A DNA stretch of 64,000 bases from Dermatophagoides farinae (taxonomy: Eukaryota; Arthropoda; Arachnida; Sarcoptiformes; Pyroglyphidae): the NCBI RefSeq assembly GCF_024713945.1, contig NC_134680.1, positions 1,512,001 to 1,576,000 on the forward strand, given 5' to 3'. The position numbers and the translations under genes are program-made. Each line of letters opens with the position of its first letter. Position 1 is the first letter of the stretch. Shown here piece by piece: positions 9,985 to 26,200 of the stretch. The notes beneath the pieces are model-generated. The model saw only the letters and a program-made list of their open reading frames with translations. It was not told the DNA's origin and did no database searches.

Positions 9985-10872
9985 ATAATAACGAATGAAA
10001 TGGATGATCCAGTCATTGCACAATGGAAACGTAAACGAATGGATCGTATGCTTGTTGATCATTGTTTACGTGCTGGCTATTATGAAACGGGCATCCAGTT
10101 GGCTGAATGTTCGGAAATTGAAAATCTAACAAATATTGATATATTTTTGGTTTGTAAAGATATTGAATCATCATTGGCACGACATGAAACAGCACGATGT
10201 TTAGCATGGTGTCATGAAAATAAATCTAAATTACGGAAGATTAAATCAACATTAGAATTTAGTTTGCGACAACAGGAATTCATTGAATTAATACGTTCAG
10301 AACAACGTGTAGAAGCGGTTCGATATGCACAGAAATATTTTTCAAATCTTGAAGATCTTGGCGGAATATCCATATCGAATGATCTTCTACGAGTGATGGG
10401 TCTATTAGCATTTCAATCGACCATACATGTTGAGCCATATAAATCATTATTTGATTTAAATCGTTGGCAACAATTAATTCAACAATTTCGACAAGAAAAT
10501 TTCAAGCTATATCAGCTAACAAATGCATCGATATTTTCCATCACATTACAAGCCGGCCTTTCATCGCTGAAAACACCACAATGTTATCGAAAAGATGGCA
10601 ATCGTAATAATGAATGTCCCGTTTGTTCCGAAGGTCTAAATAAATTAGCATCATCATTACCATGTGCACATTGTTCACAATCACGTCTTGTATGTTTCAT
10701 ATCTGGTGAGCCTATTAATGAAAATAATCAACCATTAATGTTACCGAATGGTTATGTTTATGGTGAGAAATCATTGCGTAAAATGGCCGATGAAAATGAT
10801 GGAAAGGTTATCTGTCCACGTACGAATAAATCATTTAATTTTAAAGCAATAGAAAAAGTCTATGTTATGTAG
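9448..10872 (+). CDS. MAEA: MAEA-type E3 ubiquitin ligase subunit, copy 3
   Basis: The ATG at 9448 opens 474 residues beginning [18 protein letters not shown], close to the usual start of animal MAEA and matching copy 1 from its internal methionine. LisH/CTLH starts near residue 198 and the GID-type RING-like region spans about 389-470. Compared with copy 1 there are a dozen or so substitutions, for example LARHETARC for LARNETARC and CFISGEP for CFITGEP; the latter serine matches vertebrate MAEA from memory. The Q-rich linker continues into a serine tract from 23 TCA repeats (9916-9984). Homology to copy 1 begins abruptly at 9441 (gggaacgatg), so this copy has a different upstream region; the open frame extends slightly upstream without an ATG. 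AATAAA lies at 11039-11044. It could encode a functional ligase subunit if transcribed. Confidence 0.88.
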
Positions 10873-11469
10873 AGATCTTTTCTTTATCTAATTTTGAATT
10901 CATATTACATTTCACTATAAAATGGCTATAAATCATTTGTTTTTTTTTCTTTTTATTCTTCAATTTTCTCTTATAATTCGTTGATAATAACCATATGTAA
11001 TTGATACAAACATGATTAAAAAAATTTGAAAATCAAAAAATAAAGTTTGTTTAAATCTTTTCGTTTTTTAAAATTCGAACAATTTCATTGGAATTTATTG
11101 GCGTCATCTATTGGCCTGTTTGTGTAATGATCTTTGATGTTGAATAGCAGCAGCAAAAAAAAAATGATTGGAGAACCCAACTGAGTTGTTGTTGTTTTTC
11201 TTGCCATCCAAAAGAATGGGTGGAGCTGTATAACCTTTATCTTTTTTTTTACAAAAGAATGGAATTTGAACAATGTTTATATACAAGAGATGGCGCTTAT
11301 GAATTATCTTATTATGTGAGTTTTGTGTTTGGCATTCAATCCATCGTGTGTTTTTGGTGTGTCTGTCTGTTTTTATATATTTGGATTATCAGATTTTTTT
11401 TTGTTAAGAATTCATCCGAATTCTGATCGATTTGATTGGAAAATTGATTAATCATTGATTATCGAGATC
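10873..11469 (+). other. MAEA copy 3 3' UTR and Kdm5 upstream region
   Basis: To about 11130 this repeats the copy 1 3' flank, including gcgtcatctattggc, also found at 5221. After that it is the T-rich upstream region of the KDM5 gene. No ORF here is supported. Confidence 0.6.
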
Positions 11470-14162
<2,693 letters not shown>

Positions 14163-17100
14163 TAAATCTGATCAATCATATATGAAATAATAATTCATCG
14201 ATCATCATTTATTTAATAAATTATAAACATTATGTTTTTGTATTCGACATATAATAGACAAACCCTATTCACATTCACAAACGCACACACACACACATAA
14301 AAACATGCATCCCAAATAGATTTTGTAATTTGATAATTTTAACCAAAAAAAAAAAATTTCATATTTTGCACAAATACATTTGTAATTTTATTGGAAATTT
14401 TATTTATAAAAAAAATTTCATTGAATTAAAAAAAAAATGAAATGTTCCATGTCCTATGTATGTATTTTTGTTTTTCTTTTTTTTTGGTAAATTCGAAACA
14501 TGTTGAAAAGACAGATGTTGGTTTTGGTTTTTCGCTTTTAGTATATTAACTATTTCTAACAAATCCATGACCATCTGTCCTATTTTGAGTATCCATGTTG
14601 TTTTTTTTTGTTGTTTCTGGATCAGCAATTTTTTGTTGATTTGATTTTCTTTCAATTTACGACATTCGACCAAAAAAAAATGACGAAAAAAAAAATAAAT
14701 AATAAAATCGTTTGACATTTTTTATTTATGTGTGTTTTTCTAGTTGTTTTTTATTGAAATTTTCTTTGATTAAAAAATCAACCAATCGAATCGATAAAAT
14801 CTGAATTTTGAAATGAATAAAGTGTTTGTGCGTATGTGGTAGGTGCAAAAACATACCATCAACATTATGATGTGATTAGAACGTGCTTTGAAGCAAGAAT
14901 TTTTTTTGATGTGTTATAATTAATGATGATGATGATAAACAAAAAAAATTCCAACATCGAACGGCAATAATCATCTATAACCTAATAATAATAAATAAAC
15001 AAAATTATTTTTGGTCAGGTACTATTTAGTATTACTATAGTACATAGATGTAAAACTTTAGTGAATCGATTGATGAAAATGAAAAAAAATATGATCGAAT
15101 CAAGCCGTTTTTTCACAGCAGTGATTTTTGCTTTCGATTTCCAAAAGAATTCATTGATTAAAGTTGGCCAAACACTATGATGATGATCACGATCTGTTGA
15201 TGGATAGATTGATTTGTATGGATATGACAAAATCTCAATGATGAAATCTATCTTTGGATTTTTCAGTTGATCAATGTTTTTTTTATAATAGTGTGATTAT
15301 CTTAATCTTAATTATCTTCGTTATCATCACCATCATGTTCATCATTGTTCGAAGGTCCAAATCGGATATGATTTTTCAAGCAAACAACATTTATAAATAA
15401 GATTGCGGTATTTCTTTTTTTTTTATTTTCGAATAATACATATCTTTGTGTGCAATTTTTTCAGTAGATTTTCATCAATTTTTTTTCCATTAAAAATCAT
15501 TTGTTTATCATCGATTTAAATCAATCGATTATTATTGTTAATCATAATATGCCATAAATGATGAGAAAATTTTAAATCTCAAAAACACACACACACACCC
15601 TGCAACAAAAAGAAAAATTTCAATTACGATTATCACGGAAAAGAAATTTGTTGATCATCACCTTTACCATCATCATAAAAAGTGTGTCTTCTATGTATTT
15701 CCCACACACATAAAATCTAATCATATCAAGGGTAATTTATGTCATCATCGTCATCGTGTTATCATCGACAACATTTATCCATTTCAAAAACAATTTCAAA
15801 TGACAAATATAAATCAACAGATCGATTTTTAAATATTACCGTTCCGGACATGCATACATCAATCACATGTTAAAACATCTTGGACAAAATTAAAGTGTCA
15901 AATGTATGGCAAAATATCCGTTTTTTTTTTTTGGTTTATGTGTACAATTTTGAAATTAGATTTTTGTTGTTGTTGTTTTTTTTTTTTTTTTTTGATGAAA
16001 ATTCATCTATAATTAGCAGTGATAAGAGATTTGTTCTTCACTCATTCAACTAACCAAAAAGAAAAAAAAAAATCCAACAAGATTTATCCTCGATACTTAG
16101 TGTTCACATTTGTATATGATCGACACAAATTTAGATTCAACACAACATTCTGAGATTATCTTATACTATCATCATCGTCATTGGATATTTCATCGGAAAA
16201 AAAATTGAATTAATGATTAAGGCTTGTTTTATTTTTAAGAAAATTCAGCTATTTGATCTAATGAGAAAAAATTATTTCGTTTTCTTCATCATCATCAGTT
16301 AATCGGGTGAGTTATTTTTTCCCATTTTTTTTGTGAAATTAAATTTCGTATAAAGTGAGCAATATCACACACTCTACACACACACACACAAAAGTAGCCA
16401 AAATTTAGCGGGTATGGTCCTCTATCCTATGATATCGATTATCTCTCATCCGTTCTTCTTGGGAAAAATATTTTCTCTTCTATTTTATTTTGCTTGCTTA
16501 TTATTTGATGATGTTATTTTCATCATCATTATAATTTCATATTTTTTTTTTCATTTTCTCTATTTACTTGATTTTGGGGTCATCATTAATTCTTTTCATT
16601 GCATCAAATGACATCGTATAGTGTGTTTTGATTATACTCAATTCCTTATTATTTTTATAACAATTTATTATCGTTGTTAATCAATCGCGATCTCTAACCG
16701 AACTAATTTTTTTTCCTACTGTTTTCCTACTCTTTATTTCTCTTCATAAAAACAATATATTTAGAGCAATGAGCCAATTATTGTCACCAATAGTGATCAT
16801 ATAATCAATATAACAACAAAAAAGATTTTATAAACAAAATTTAGGTCTTGTGTTGACGATAACAACAACAACAACAACAACATCGGTATTGCAATCCAAG
16901 AATCGAGTGTTTGTTTCTAATGGGCGTCATATCCGAGTGTGTTGCAATTATCATTCTCACAATATTATGGCGCCCGATTGTCGAAAATGTTATATATGAT
17001 GAATAACACACAACAAAAATTACATTCAATATACCATTGGGATTGTTTTTTTTTTTTTTTTGATTATCTTTGATTTGATTATTGTAGGTCTTTTGGATTG

Positions 17101-20012
17101 TGGATAATGGACAATATCTGGTGTATGTATTGTAGTGGTGGTGGTAGTGGCAGTATTTTTTCTGTAACTTTCTGGTTTATTTTTTTTTTCATTCTTTTGG
17201 ATACCTTAAATTCAGTGATGGAAAAAAGAGTTTTTCTAACAATAAACAACAACAACAACAAAAAAGAACTTTCTCTTTTCAAAAAAAAAAGAATAATTTG
17301 ATGAGAAAGAGTGGTAGTAGTAGTAGTGGTAAAATGATGGATCCTTTTAGATACCATTTTTTTTTTTTTTTTTTGATTACTTCTTTGTGAAGAGATCCAA
17401 TTGATGATGATCTCAACATGCACACTATTTGTGCATTACATATGCATATCCAATCCAATTCATTGATGTTAAAAAAAAAATGCTTTAGATGTGGATGGAT
17501 GGTAATGATGATGATGATGATGTTAATAATATTTGATGGTGATATAACAACAAATCAAATACGTTTACCATCAATTGATCATGACGACAATCAATGGATG
17601 ATGATGACATCCACATGTACATCGAATGTATATGTGTGTGTGTGTGTGTGTGAGAGAGAGAGTAATCATAAAACAGAGAGAAAGTAGCCGATTCAGTTTA
17701 GCAATAAGCGGACGACGTTTGAATCATCATCATCATATAATCATAATCAAAAAAAAAAGAAAATATCCTCCTTTAATAATAACAACACACAAATTTTCAA
17801 TTTAAACATCACACACTTGTTGCATTGCTGTGTGTTATTTTTTTTCTGCTACTGTGTATGTTATGGTTTTTTATATATTATATTATATTTCTATTATGAT
17901 TTAACGGATTCTGTTCATTTATCGGTTCGATTTTTAGTTATTTTGATGATGATTGTATTGTAGTGGCTGTTATTTTCTTTCATTCACTCGCTTTCTATGC
18001 ATTTGTGTGTGTGTGTGTGTGTGTGTTCCATGAAATGATCATTCAAGAATCGTTATCATTTTGTTAAGTGATTTTCAACCATAATTAATTAATTAGTGAT
18101 CTGTATGGAAATCCACCATTTAATTTATCATTTCCGCAAAAATTAAATCATTTCATTTTTGTTTTGTTATTTATTTATGAATTTATGATTTTTGTGATCA
18201 AATATCAACTATTAATATGTTAATATGGTAAGTTTTTGCAATGTATGAATGAATAATGGGGTGTGACTAAAATTTTTGGATCAATTTGGTTTCGGATTAA
18301 AAAGAATTTGTATTTTTTTTTTTCATTGCTGTATTTTTTTCCCTTTTTTTCGGTGTAATGAGCTTAAATGACTCTATACATTTGAAGTTCTCATATCTTT
18401 TCTCGAATGTTCTATTGTCCTTACGACAACATCTATGCTGTATGATGCTTCATGAAGATAGTTAAAAAATTTGTACGTAAATGATATATAGATGAATATA
18501 TTATTTATATGATAGTCCGGTAATCCAGTAAATCAATCATTTGTGTTTAGTTATTCAATTACATATATGAAGATCATTATCGATCGTTCAAAAAAAAAAA
18601 AAAGAGTTGATTATTCGATATATTATATATATCAACAAATTATAGCTTGTGTCGTTTTGTTTTTTTCCACACATTTATGTTACATGTAAATTGTTGTACG
18701 TATTACGAACAACAACAACAACAACAACAGCAACCAAAATCAATAAAAAAAAAATTTGTTTATCTCTTTTTTCATAGCCTGACAATTTGAAAATGGTACT
18801 TTTATTGGTTGATCGATTGATTGATTGATTGATTTGAACGTTATTGAATTTCAATAAGAAAAAAAAACCGGAATTTACATGTGACACGTACTTTTTATTT
18901 TTTTTTTATATAAACGGATTAAATTCAATATATATATATATATACACATTTGATCGAATAAAATTGTCAAATATTGCATTGCATTAGCATTCAAAGTGTG
19001 TGAATATCCTATTTCCACATTTCAAGGGCCATTTTTTTTCAATTCATTCACCATCTATCCATTAATGATTTCGTTTTCAAACAAACAACACACACACACA
19101 CATAATTACCGTTATTCCATAAGAATTTTCTTAGCATTTATTTCAATAGTATGATGTTCGAGAATTTAATTAGTCTACAGCGGTATTTATATACTACAAT
19201 ATATATAACAGATATATAATACAAACAAACAATCAAAATCTTGTGATCTACAAAATAAATATACTACTTTTGATCACTAAATATCATTGTAAAAAAAAAC
19301 ATTGATATGAACTTCCGTTATATGTGCATATGAATGATGACGATGATGATGATTACATAACAGAAATGCCATTTGCAAACACACACACACACATAGGTCG
19401 ATGTAATGTCAATGTTCTTGGCTAAACACACACACACACGCACACACACACTATAGTTGATTGAATCCTTTTTTTTTATTATTTATTTGAATTAGCCAAC
19501 GTTTTTTTTCCTCATTGAAAAAATAACCATTCATTGACCAAAAAAAAGCAAATTTTTTTTTGGTCCGAAACCATTCCAAAATTGATCCAATTATTTTTGA
19601 TTTTTATTTGACATCATTCAATCCATTTATAAATGGCCAAAAAAAAAAAAAAATAAAAAATACCGAAACACCAAAATCAAATCGAAATAATGATTGTCAA
19701 CATATACAAAAGCATGGCAAAGGAAATGAATATAACATTGTTGTCTGATTCGTTATTGTTATTATTGTGACTTCAAATGCTTTTTATTTCTCTTTCTCTC
19801 TCAACAATTTTGTTATACTTGTTTGTCAGATCAATTTGTTTTTTTTTTTGAAAAAATCGATTTTGATTGATTGATTGATTCTATTTTTTCAACCGATTGA
19901 TTGGTTCAACCTCGTTGTTGGCGTTAAAAAAAAAAAAGTTCATTTCGTCATTTATTGAATTTCTATTGTTACAAAACAACAGTAATAACAAAACGAATCA
20001 AATCAATATACA
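14163..20012. other. 5.8-kb stretch without a supported gene
   Basis: After the KDM5 3' UTR no ORF has domain-like composition on either strand. The sequence is AT-rich with poly-T/poly-A runs (15971-15993, 17047-17061, 17359-17375), CA/GT tracts (14284-14297, 16375-16391, 18004-18026, 19379-19391, 19429-19450) and CAT/ATG repeats. It may hold the promoter, leader exons or long introns of the genes that follow. No transposon ends were recognised. Confidence 0.6.
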
Positions 20013-22780
20013 ATGCAAACACCCGCCGTTGTTAATTCATCATCGTCATCATCATCATCATCAACATCACCGAAATCATCATCATCAACAACAACAACAA
20101 CAACAGCAACATCATGTATGGGAGTAGTTGTATGTCAATTTGATAATAGTAATAGATCAAAACTGATTAAAAATGTATCAACAACAACAACAACAACGCC
20201 ATCTCCTTTAATGTTGAAATCGAATAAGATACAGCAATTAACACAACTATTTGATAATAATAACAGTAATTTAAGATCATCTTCATCTTCATCATCAAGA
20301 GGTTAGTCTTTTTTTTTTGTTGTTGTTGTTTCATATATATTCTACAATATGAATGGAATTCATTATCAATTGATGTTTTGATGTAATTTGAATGTCCATG
20401 TCCAACAATCAAGATGGATGAATCATATAATGATGCTCATCATCATCATCATCATCATCATCATCGTCATCATCATCCAAGTGTGTAATGATTGCATTTG
20501 GTTTTTTTTTCTATATTTTTTCTTTTTTTTTTGCTATTTGAAAATCCAATGATTGATCCGTTATGCGTGTGTGTATGTTTGTTTGTTTTTCGGGATAAGA
20601 TTTATTACGAAATTTACATATGATATATGATTTGATTTGTTTGAAGCTGATCGATCAATCGATCATCATCATCATCATTTTTTTTTCTCTCTCTTTCTCT
20701 TCAAATCGATGTCATTTTTGTTATAACGTTCGATGTCTTAAGAAGGATTGTGATGTAACAAATTATTTTTTATATTTCTGATTTAGTATAATGTAGATGG
20801 ATCTATGATCAGAAATATCATCATCATTATTTATTGATCTGTTGATGATGATGATTTTGTATCGTGATCATCATAATAATGATTATTATTATTTTTGTTT
20901 TCATTTCTTGTCCTTTTTTTTGTTTTGAAAGGAATTTTTTTTTTTTTTTTTGATTTCATTTTCGTGAGAAAATTTTGATGAAATGATCTAAAATTATGAA
21001 AGGTAAAACAACAGGTAGATATGATTATTGATTATGAAACAACATTTGATATGATGAGATTTAAAAAAAAAAATTATTAATTCTTTTCACTTCTGCCATT
21101 CATTCATAGATGGCGTTACTGATTTTTTTCAAAAAGCAAAAAAAAAATTCTTGAAATAGTGGTTAAAATATATATATTTCGTTATTATGGTTGTTATAAC
21201 CTAACCTCATTGTGTGTGTTTTTTTTTCTATAACATATGATCATTCAGAATGATAAATATCAAAGATGAATGAATGAATGAATTTACATGGGTGAAATGG
21301 GTGAAATTAATTTTAAAAAAAAATTAATTTCACCCATTTACCATTCCAACATTTCGTTTATTTTTATTTTTCGCTTGGCTTTAAGCCTAGAAATTCTTCT
21401 ATCGAATTCTGTCTTCATCATCAAGTTAGTTATTCTTTTTTTTCCCATCATAATAACTTTAAATTAACAAAACAAAAATTGATTTATTTCCATAAAAATT
21501 CTGCTGGTGATGATGATGATGATGATGATGATTATAATGGCGAAAAAAAAACACTAAAAATAGATTTTCCTTTTTCATATTTATTACATTCTAACCGGAT
21601 TTTTTTTTCATTTCATCAAAACAAAAAAAAAACGCATACAGGCTTTACATCAAGTTTATCGGATTCATCTTCATCATCTTCAACTGCATCCTCTACATCG
21701 GCCACGCCGACACCATCACCAACAACACCTACACCTTTTCGTTCCATTTCTTATGATTATAATAATCAACATCATCATGATCATGATAATAAAATTCTAA
21801 GAAATGGTTGTGGTGTTGATGATGATGATTATAAAGACAATACGAATATATTTGATGAAAATTTAAAAAATCTCGAAAAATTGGCAACCAATCAAAACCA
21901 TCGAACAGCATCAACAATAACGAAGACTACGACGACTAAAATTGTGAAGCGGAATTCTTCAGCACCAAATGAATCGACGATCACAACGAAAACGAATGAG
22001 CAACGAACAAGAAAAGTGAATATAATTGCCACAACAGCATTGGATTCCACTGCATTAGTAAAGGAAAAAAACCAGACAACGAATGATCATGATGATGTTG
22101 ATAAGAATATCTTAAATTCTGGCAATACGAATTATGAAAATATAGGCGATGATGATAAAAATAGTGAAAATAAAAAATTGTCAACAACAACTACAACAAA
22201 ACAGCAATCATCAAATTCCGTACGTATTGTACATTGCAATAAGTTAAAGATTGGTAAAGATCATCATCAAGAACAGCAACATCAATTAGAACATCTAACT
22301 GATAACGATGATGATGATGATGATGATGAAAATGTTGATGTAAATGAACGACGTCCAACATTACCACGAAAACCAACATTTTTACGTAAGAAAAAACAAT
22401 CAAAACCAATATCGACTGTCAACATTAATAATAATAATAATAATGATGATGAAGATGAATTTATACGAAAACAACAACAACAATTGATTAATAATCGACG
22501 ACATTATTCAGCACCAACGATCTCATCATTAGCATCATCATCATCATCATTAATATTATCATTGACAAATAATAATAATAATAATAATCAACAGACGACA
22601 AATATTAATAGGCCAACATTACGACAGATATCATCTGCATCAAGAAATAATAAAATTGCAGCAGCTAAACATAGTTTTTTATTTGGAACAACAACAACAA
22701 TACCATCATCATCATCATCATCATCACAACAATTCAATGTAGAAAAGGATTCGATTGGCGGTAAGATGTTGTATATATGA
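20013..22780 (+). CDS. Two-exon low-complexity ORF, possibly 5' exons of the FGD-type RhoGEF
   Basis: Exon 20013-20301 (starting MQTPAVVNSSS) ends at a gttag donor. It joins in frame to an exon starting 21642 after a cataca-g acceptor (SSSRG/FTSSLSDS). Read through, the second exon stops at 22780, giving 475 residues; a stronger reading is that a gtaag donor at 22761 ends it in phase 1. The product is disordered: runs of Ser, Thr, Asn and Asp, and one basic-proline patch, RRPTLPRKPTFLRKKKQSKP. No domain is recognised. It lies upstream of the RhoGEF on the same strand, and no poly(A) signal is evident after 22780, so it is probably part of that gene. However, no in-phase acceptor with a good polypyrimidine tract was found; the only in-phase AG, at 23338-23339, is weak. 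Confidence 0.5.
21295..21339. repeat. Perfect 20-bp hairpin in an intron
   Basis: Arm aaatgggtgaaattaatttt (21295-21314) and its exact reverse complement (21320-21339) flank five A residues. It lies in the intron between the two low-complexity exons. No flanking target duplication was found, so it may be a foldback element or a decayed MITE. Confidence 0.85.
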
Positions 22781-23227
22781 TCTATTTATATGTTGTTTGA
22801 CATCGATTCTTTTTCGTAAATGTGAATGAAAAATGCAAATTTCTTTTCTTCTTTTTTTTCTGGTGACAATTTCTTTTAATTATAACTGTTTCTTTTGATT
22901 GTTCAGTTTTTTTCTGTTTCGCTTTTTTTGTGTTTCTGTTTTTTTTTTACTTTATTGTTTTGTTTTGCCGCGCTATTTCCGTTTCCTGTTTTCTTTTTCT
23001 TTGTTCTACTAATTAATTATCATCATTATCATCATTGGTGGTCTCTGATGTGTGTGTGTGTGTGAGCTTTAAATTTAAATATTTGAATTTGATTAAATGC
23101 CAAGTGTATGTGTGTGCACACGATACACACAAGAAAAAAAATTCTCAAACAGGAAGTCTTAACATAAAGAACAAAACGTTGTCGCTACAAATAATTTATT
23201 TTTTTTTGTATGTGAACAATAAAAATA

Positions 23228-26200
23228 ATGTCTTCATTTGAAACATCAACTTCTTCTGTTACTGATAATAATATTAATAATAATCAATCGGAAAATTTGA
23301 AATTTGAGGTTAAATTACGTGATAAAAAACTATCACAAGAACAACAATCAAATTCACCTGTTGAACACCATCGTCCATTGGGCATCATTATCGAACCGGT
23401 TGAAGATATAACTGCGAAAGTACATAACGAAGAAGAAGAAGAAGAAGAAACAAAAAGAAATCAATCTGATTCACAGACACTTCCATTGAAATTGGTAGCC
23501 GATTGTGATCGATCTGATTCCGGTGATTTTAGGTAAAATAAAACAATGATGCCGCAACTGGTGTTAATGATTAATTTTCTCCTCTATTTTTGATTGAATT
23601 ACAGTGAACAACAACCACAGGAACAAGCATATAGCATTGATCCTACATTTTATTTCCATAATCGTAATCCAACATTGGAATCATTCCGTGGTGGTGAAAA
23701 GAAAAAATCTGATTCATTAGATTCAACACAACACCAAGCTTGTTGCACAAAATTAGCATTCAATTTCTATAATAAAGCATTAGATTCGGCTAAAAAACAT
23801 TTGCCAAACAGGTAAATGATTCTCATGTTTTTATTCTCTAAAATTCTATATTTTAAATTTATCTATAATTTTTTTTTATACAGGAATAAACAGAAAAATC
23901 GTTATTCGGGAGGTTTTCCACGTTCATTTGGTGAAGATTTTCATTCACTTGGACCCGAAGGTTTTTACTACCTGGATGATGCACAAACTGAATGTTCAAT
24001 AGATTATCGTGATATTGAATTTAATCGTGATTCATTTCTATTCACTGGTTCTGAAGTGATACCCGAATTATCGGAGGAAGAATTTTTTCAGAATAAAATT
24101 ATTCAAAAATCTACTCAAAATCAACAACAGGCTGCTTGTCCTGCACGTCATTTTACACAATTACCCGTATTGAGTGGTGAAAAAACAGCAGCACCGATCA
24201 TTCAAATGGATTCAACATATGAACCGACTCAATTGATCCGTTCATCGTTGTCGGATGATCAACCTGAAGAGAATTCATCTGAAATGACAGAATCAACAAA
24301 ACGAAAAGGTCCATCATTGTTTGATCGGCTATTTAAAACTAAAGATAAAAATAAAGACCGAAAAAAATCTCGCAAAGCTCGATCTGAATCACGTGAAAGA
24401 GAGCGAGTGAAAAATGTTCGAGCCACATCGTTACCACCTACCTCTATGGGTGGTAAACATTTACAACAAACACAACATCCAGTCATGAAACTAGGACCAT
24501 CGGGTCAACTTTGGTTTGAACAAGGCGCTAATATAATATCGGCAACACCTATTGAACCAAATGAAGCTGTACTGTCGAATGTAACACGACAATCACCAAT
24601 AAAATTAGTTTATGCGCGACCACCTGAGATAATCGTACAGGAAGTGACTAATTTAGCCGATGCTATTGATACATTGCCTAGAATTCAGCAGACTGATTCA
24701 AAATCAAACGAAAAATTTCAGCTAACAAAGCAACAACCACCTGCCATTACCGTAGATGATGTAGCCGAGAAAACAATGATGGACATTCTTGATGATGCCA
24801 TACGACAACTTCGTGAAGAAAGTCAAATACCACCTATCTATGTAAATGAAAATGCTGTGCCAGAATCAAGTCCGTTACAATCATCATCAGAAACAAAAAG
24901 TAAAAAGAATAGTTTGAATAGTAATAAAAAAACAACAAAACGAAGTCCAATACTTGGACAGAAAAAACGAAAAATACCCGGTTATGCATCACCAATGGCC
25001 AAATTGAAAGATATTCACGTGACAAGACCGAATTTTTTTCGAAAATTTAAACGTAATTTAAATGATAATTCGATCGTTATTGAAAGCGAACCGACAATTC
25101 AAATGGACGATTCAAAACGTAATTCGGATGTTGATTCATCCAATCAACTCGCTGAAGCTAATGTACCACAAATAACTATCGATGAAGTATTGCCAGATAC
25201 AACTACTTCAGCCGAGAATAATGATGAAATTATTGCCACACAACAACAAATGGAAGAACCACAAATTCTACAATTATCCAATGATGATGATGATGATGAT
25301 AAACTTAAGAAAAAATCTCGATTATCATTTAGAAAACCGAAAATTAATTTGCCAGCGACAACAGCTCGAATTCGTTCATCAATGAAAGGCATGCGAATAC
25401 CACGATCACTTCGTACGAATAAGAAAAAAGATGGTTCACTGAAAAAAAATAATGGCCAAATTCCAACACCAACGACATCAGATTCTAACACAGATAAACA
25501 GAATTCAAAAATTTCACTATTAAAACGACGTCCATTTAAACGACAAAATCGATATGGACAAGATGAACAGCGACATTCTATACGACAGCTACCACGATTA
25601 CCCGATATACCGGAATCACGAAGTTCAACATTAGGTAGTCATCTATATGAAGGTGTTCAAGGATCACCTCAACTTAATCAACGATCTTCTGCATTATATG
25701 GTGGTAATTCAATGGCAATTGAAATTCCTGTAGGTGTACCATTAGATGCACCTTATGAAGAATTTGATGAAACACCATCATCAACGGGTTATAGTCCATT
25801 TCATAGATATCCCGATCAAGATTTTCATCCCCAGTCGATAACTTCATCGGAAGTACAAATGAAGCCACCGACACCACCACCAACAGCCAAGCCATTGGAA
25901 ATCACTTTAGCAAAATTGCCTGATTCACCCGTGTTTGATATGAAAATACCGCAACAAATGACTGATCGTATGCCGGCATATCAACCACCAGAAATTATTG
26001 TCCGTATACCTGAAAATCATAAATTGAAAACCACTACAGTTGATAATCTTGAACAAAAGCAAACAAATCTTGATAAATCTGTCGAACGTCAATCTGAATT
26101 TTTGTTCTCTAAACCGGATGTACCAGATATCGCTATGATGGAACCGGAATTTATCCTACCAAGACCTGGTATTGAAAATCATCGAGAGTCACCATCACAA

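Noticed and set aside
16375-16391. CA-repeat arrays such as this considered as CRISPR-like or satellite arrays
   Set aside because: Simple dinucleotide tracts with no spacers; the genome is eukaryotic.
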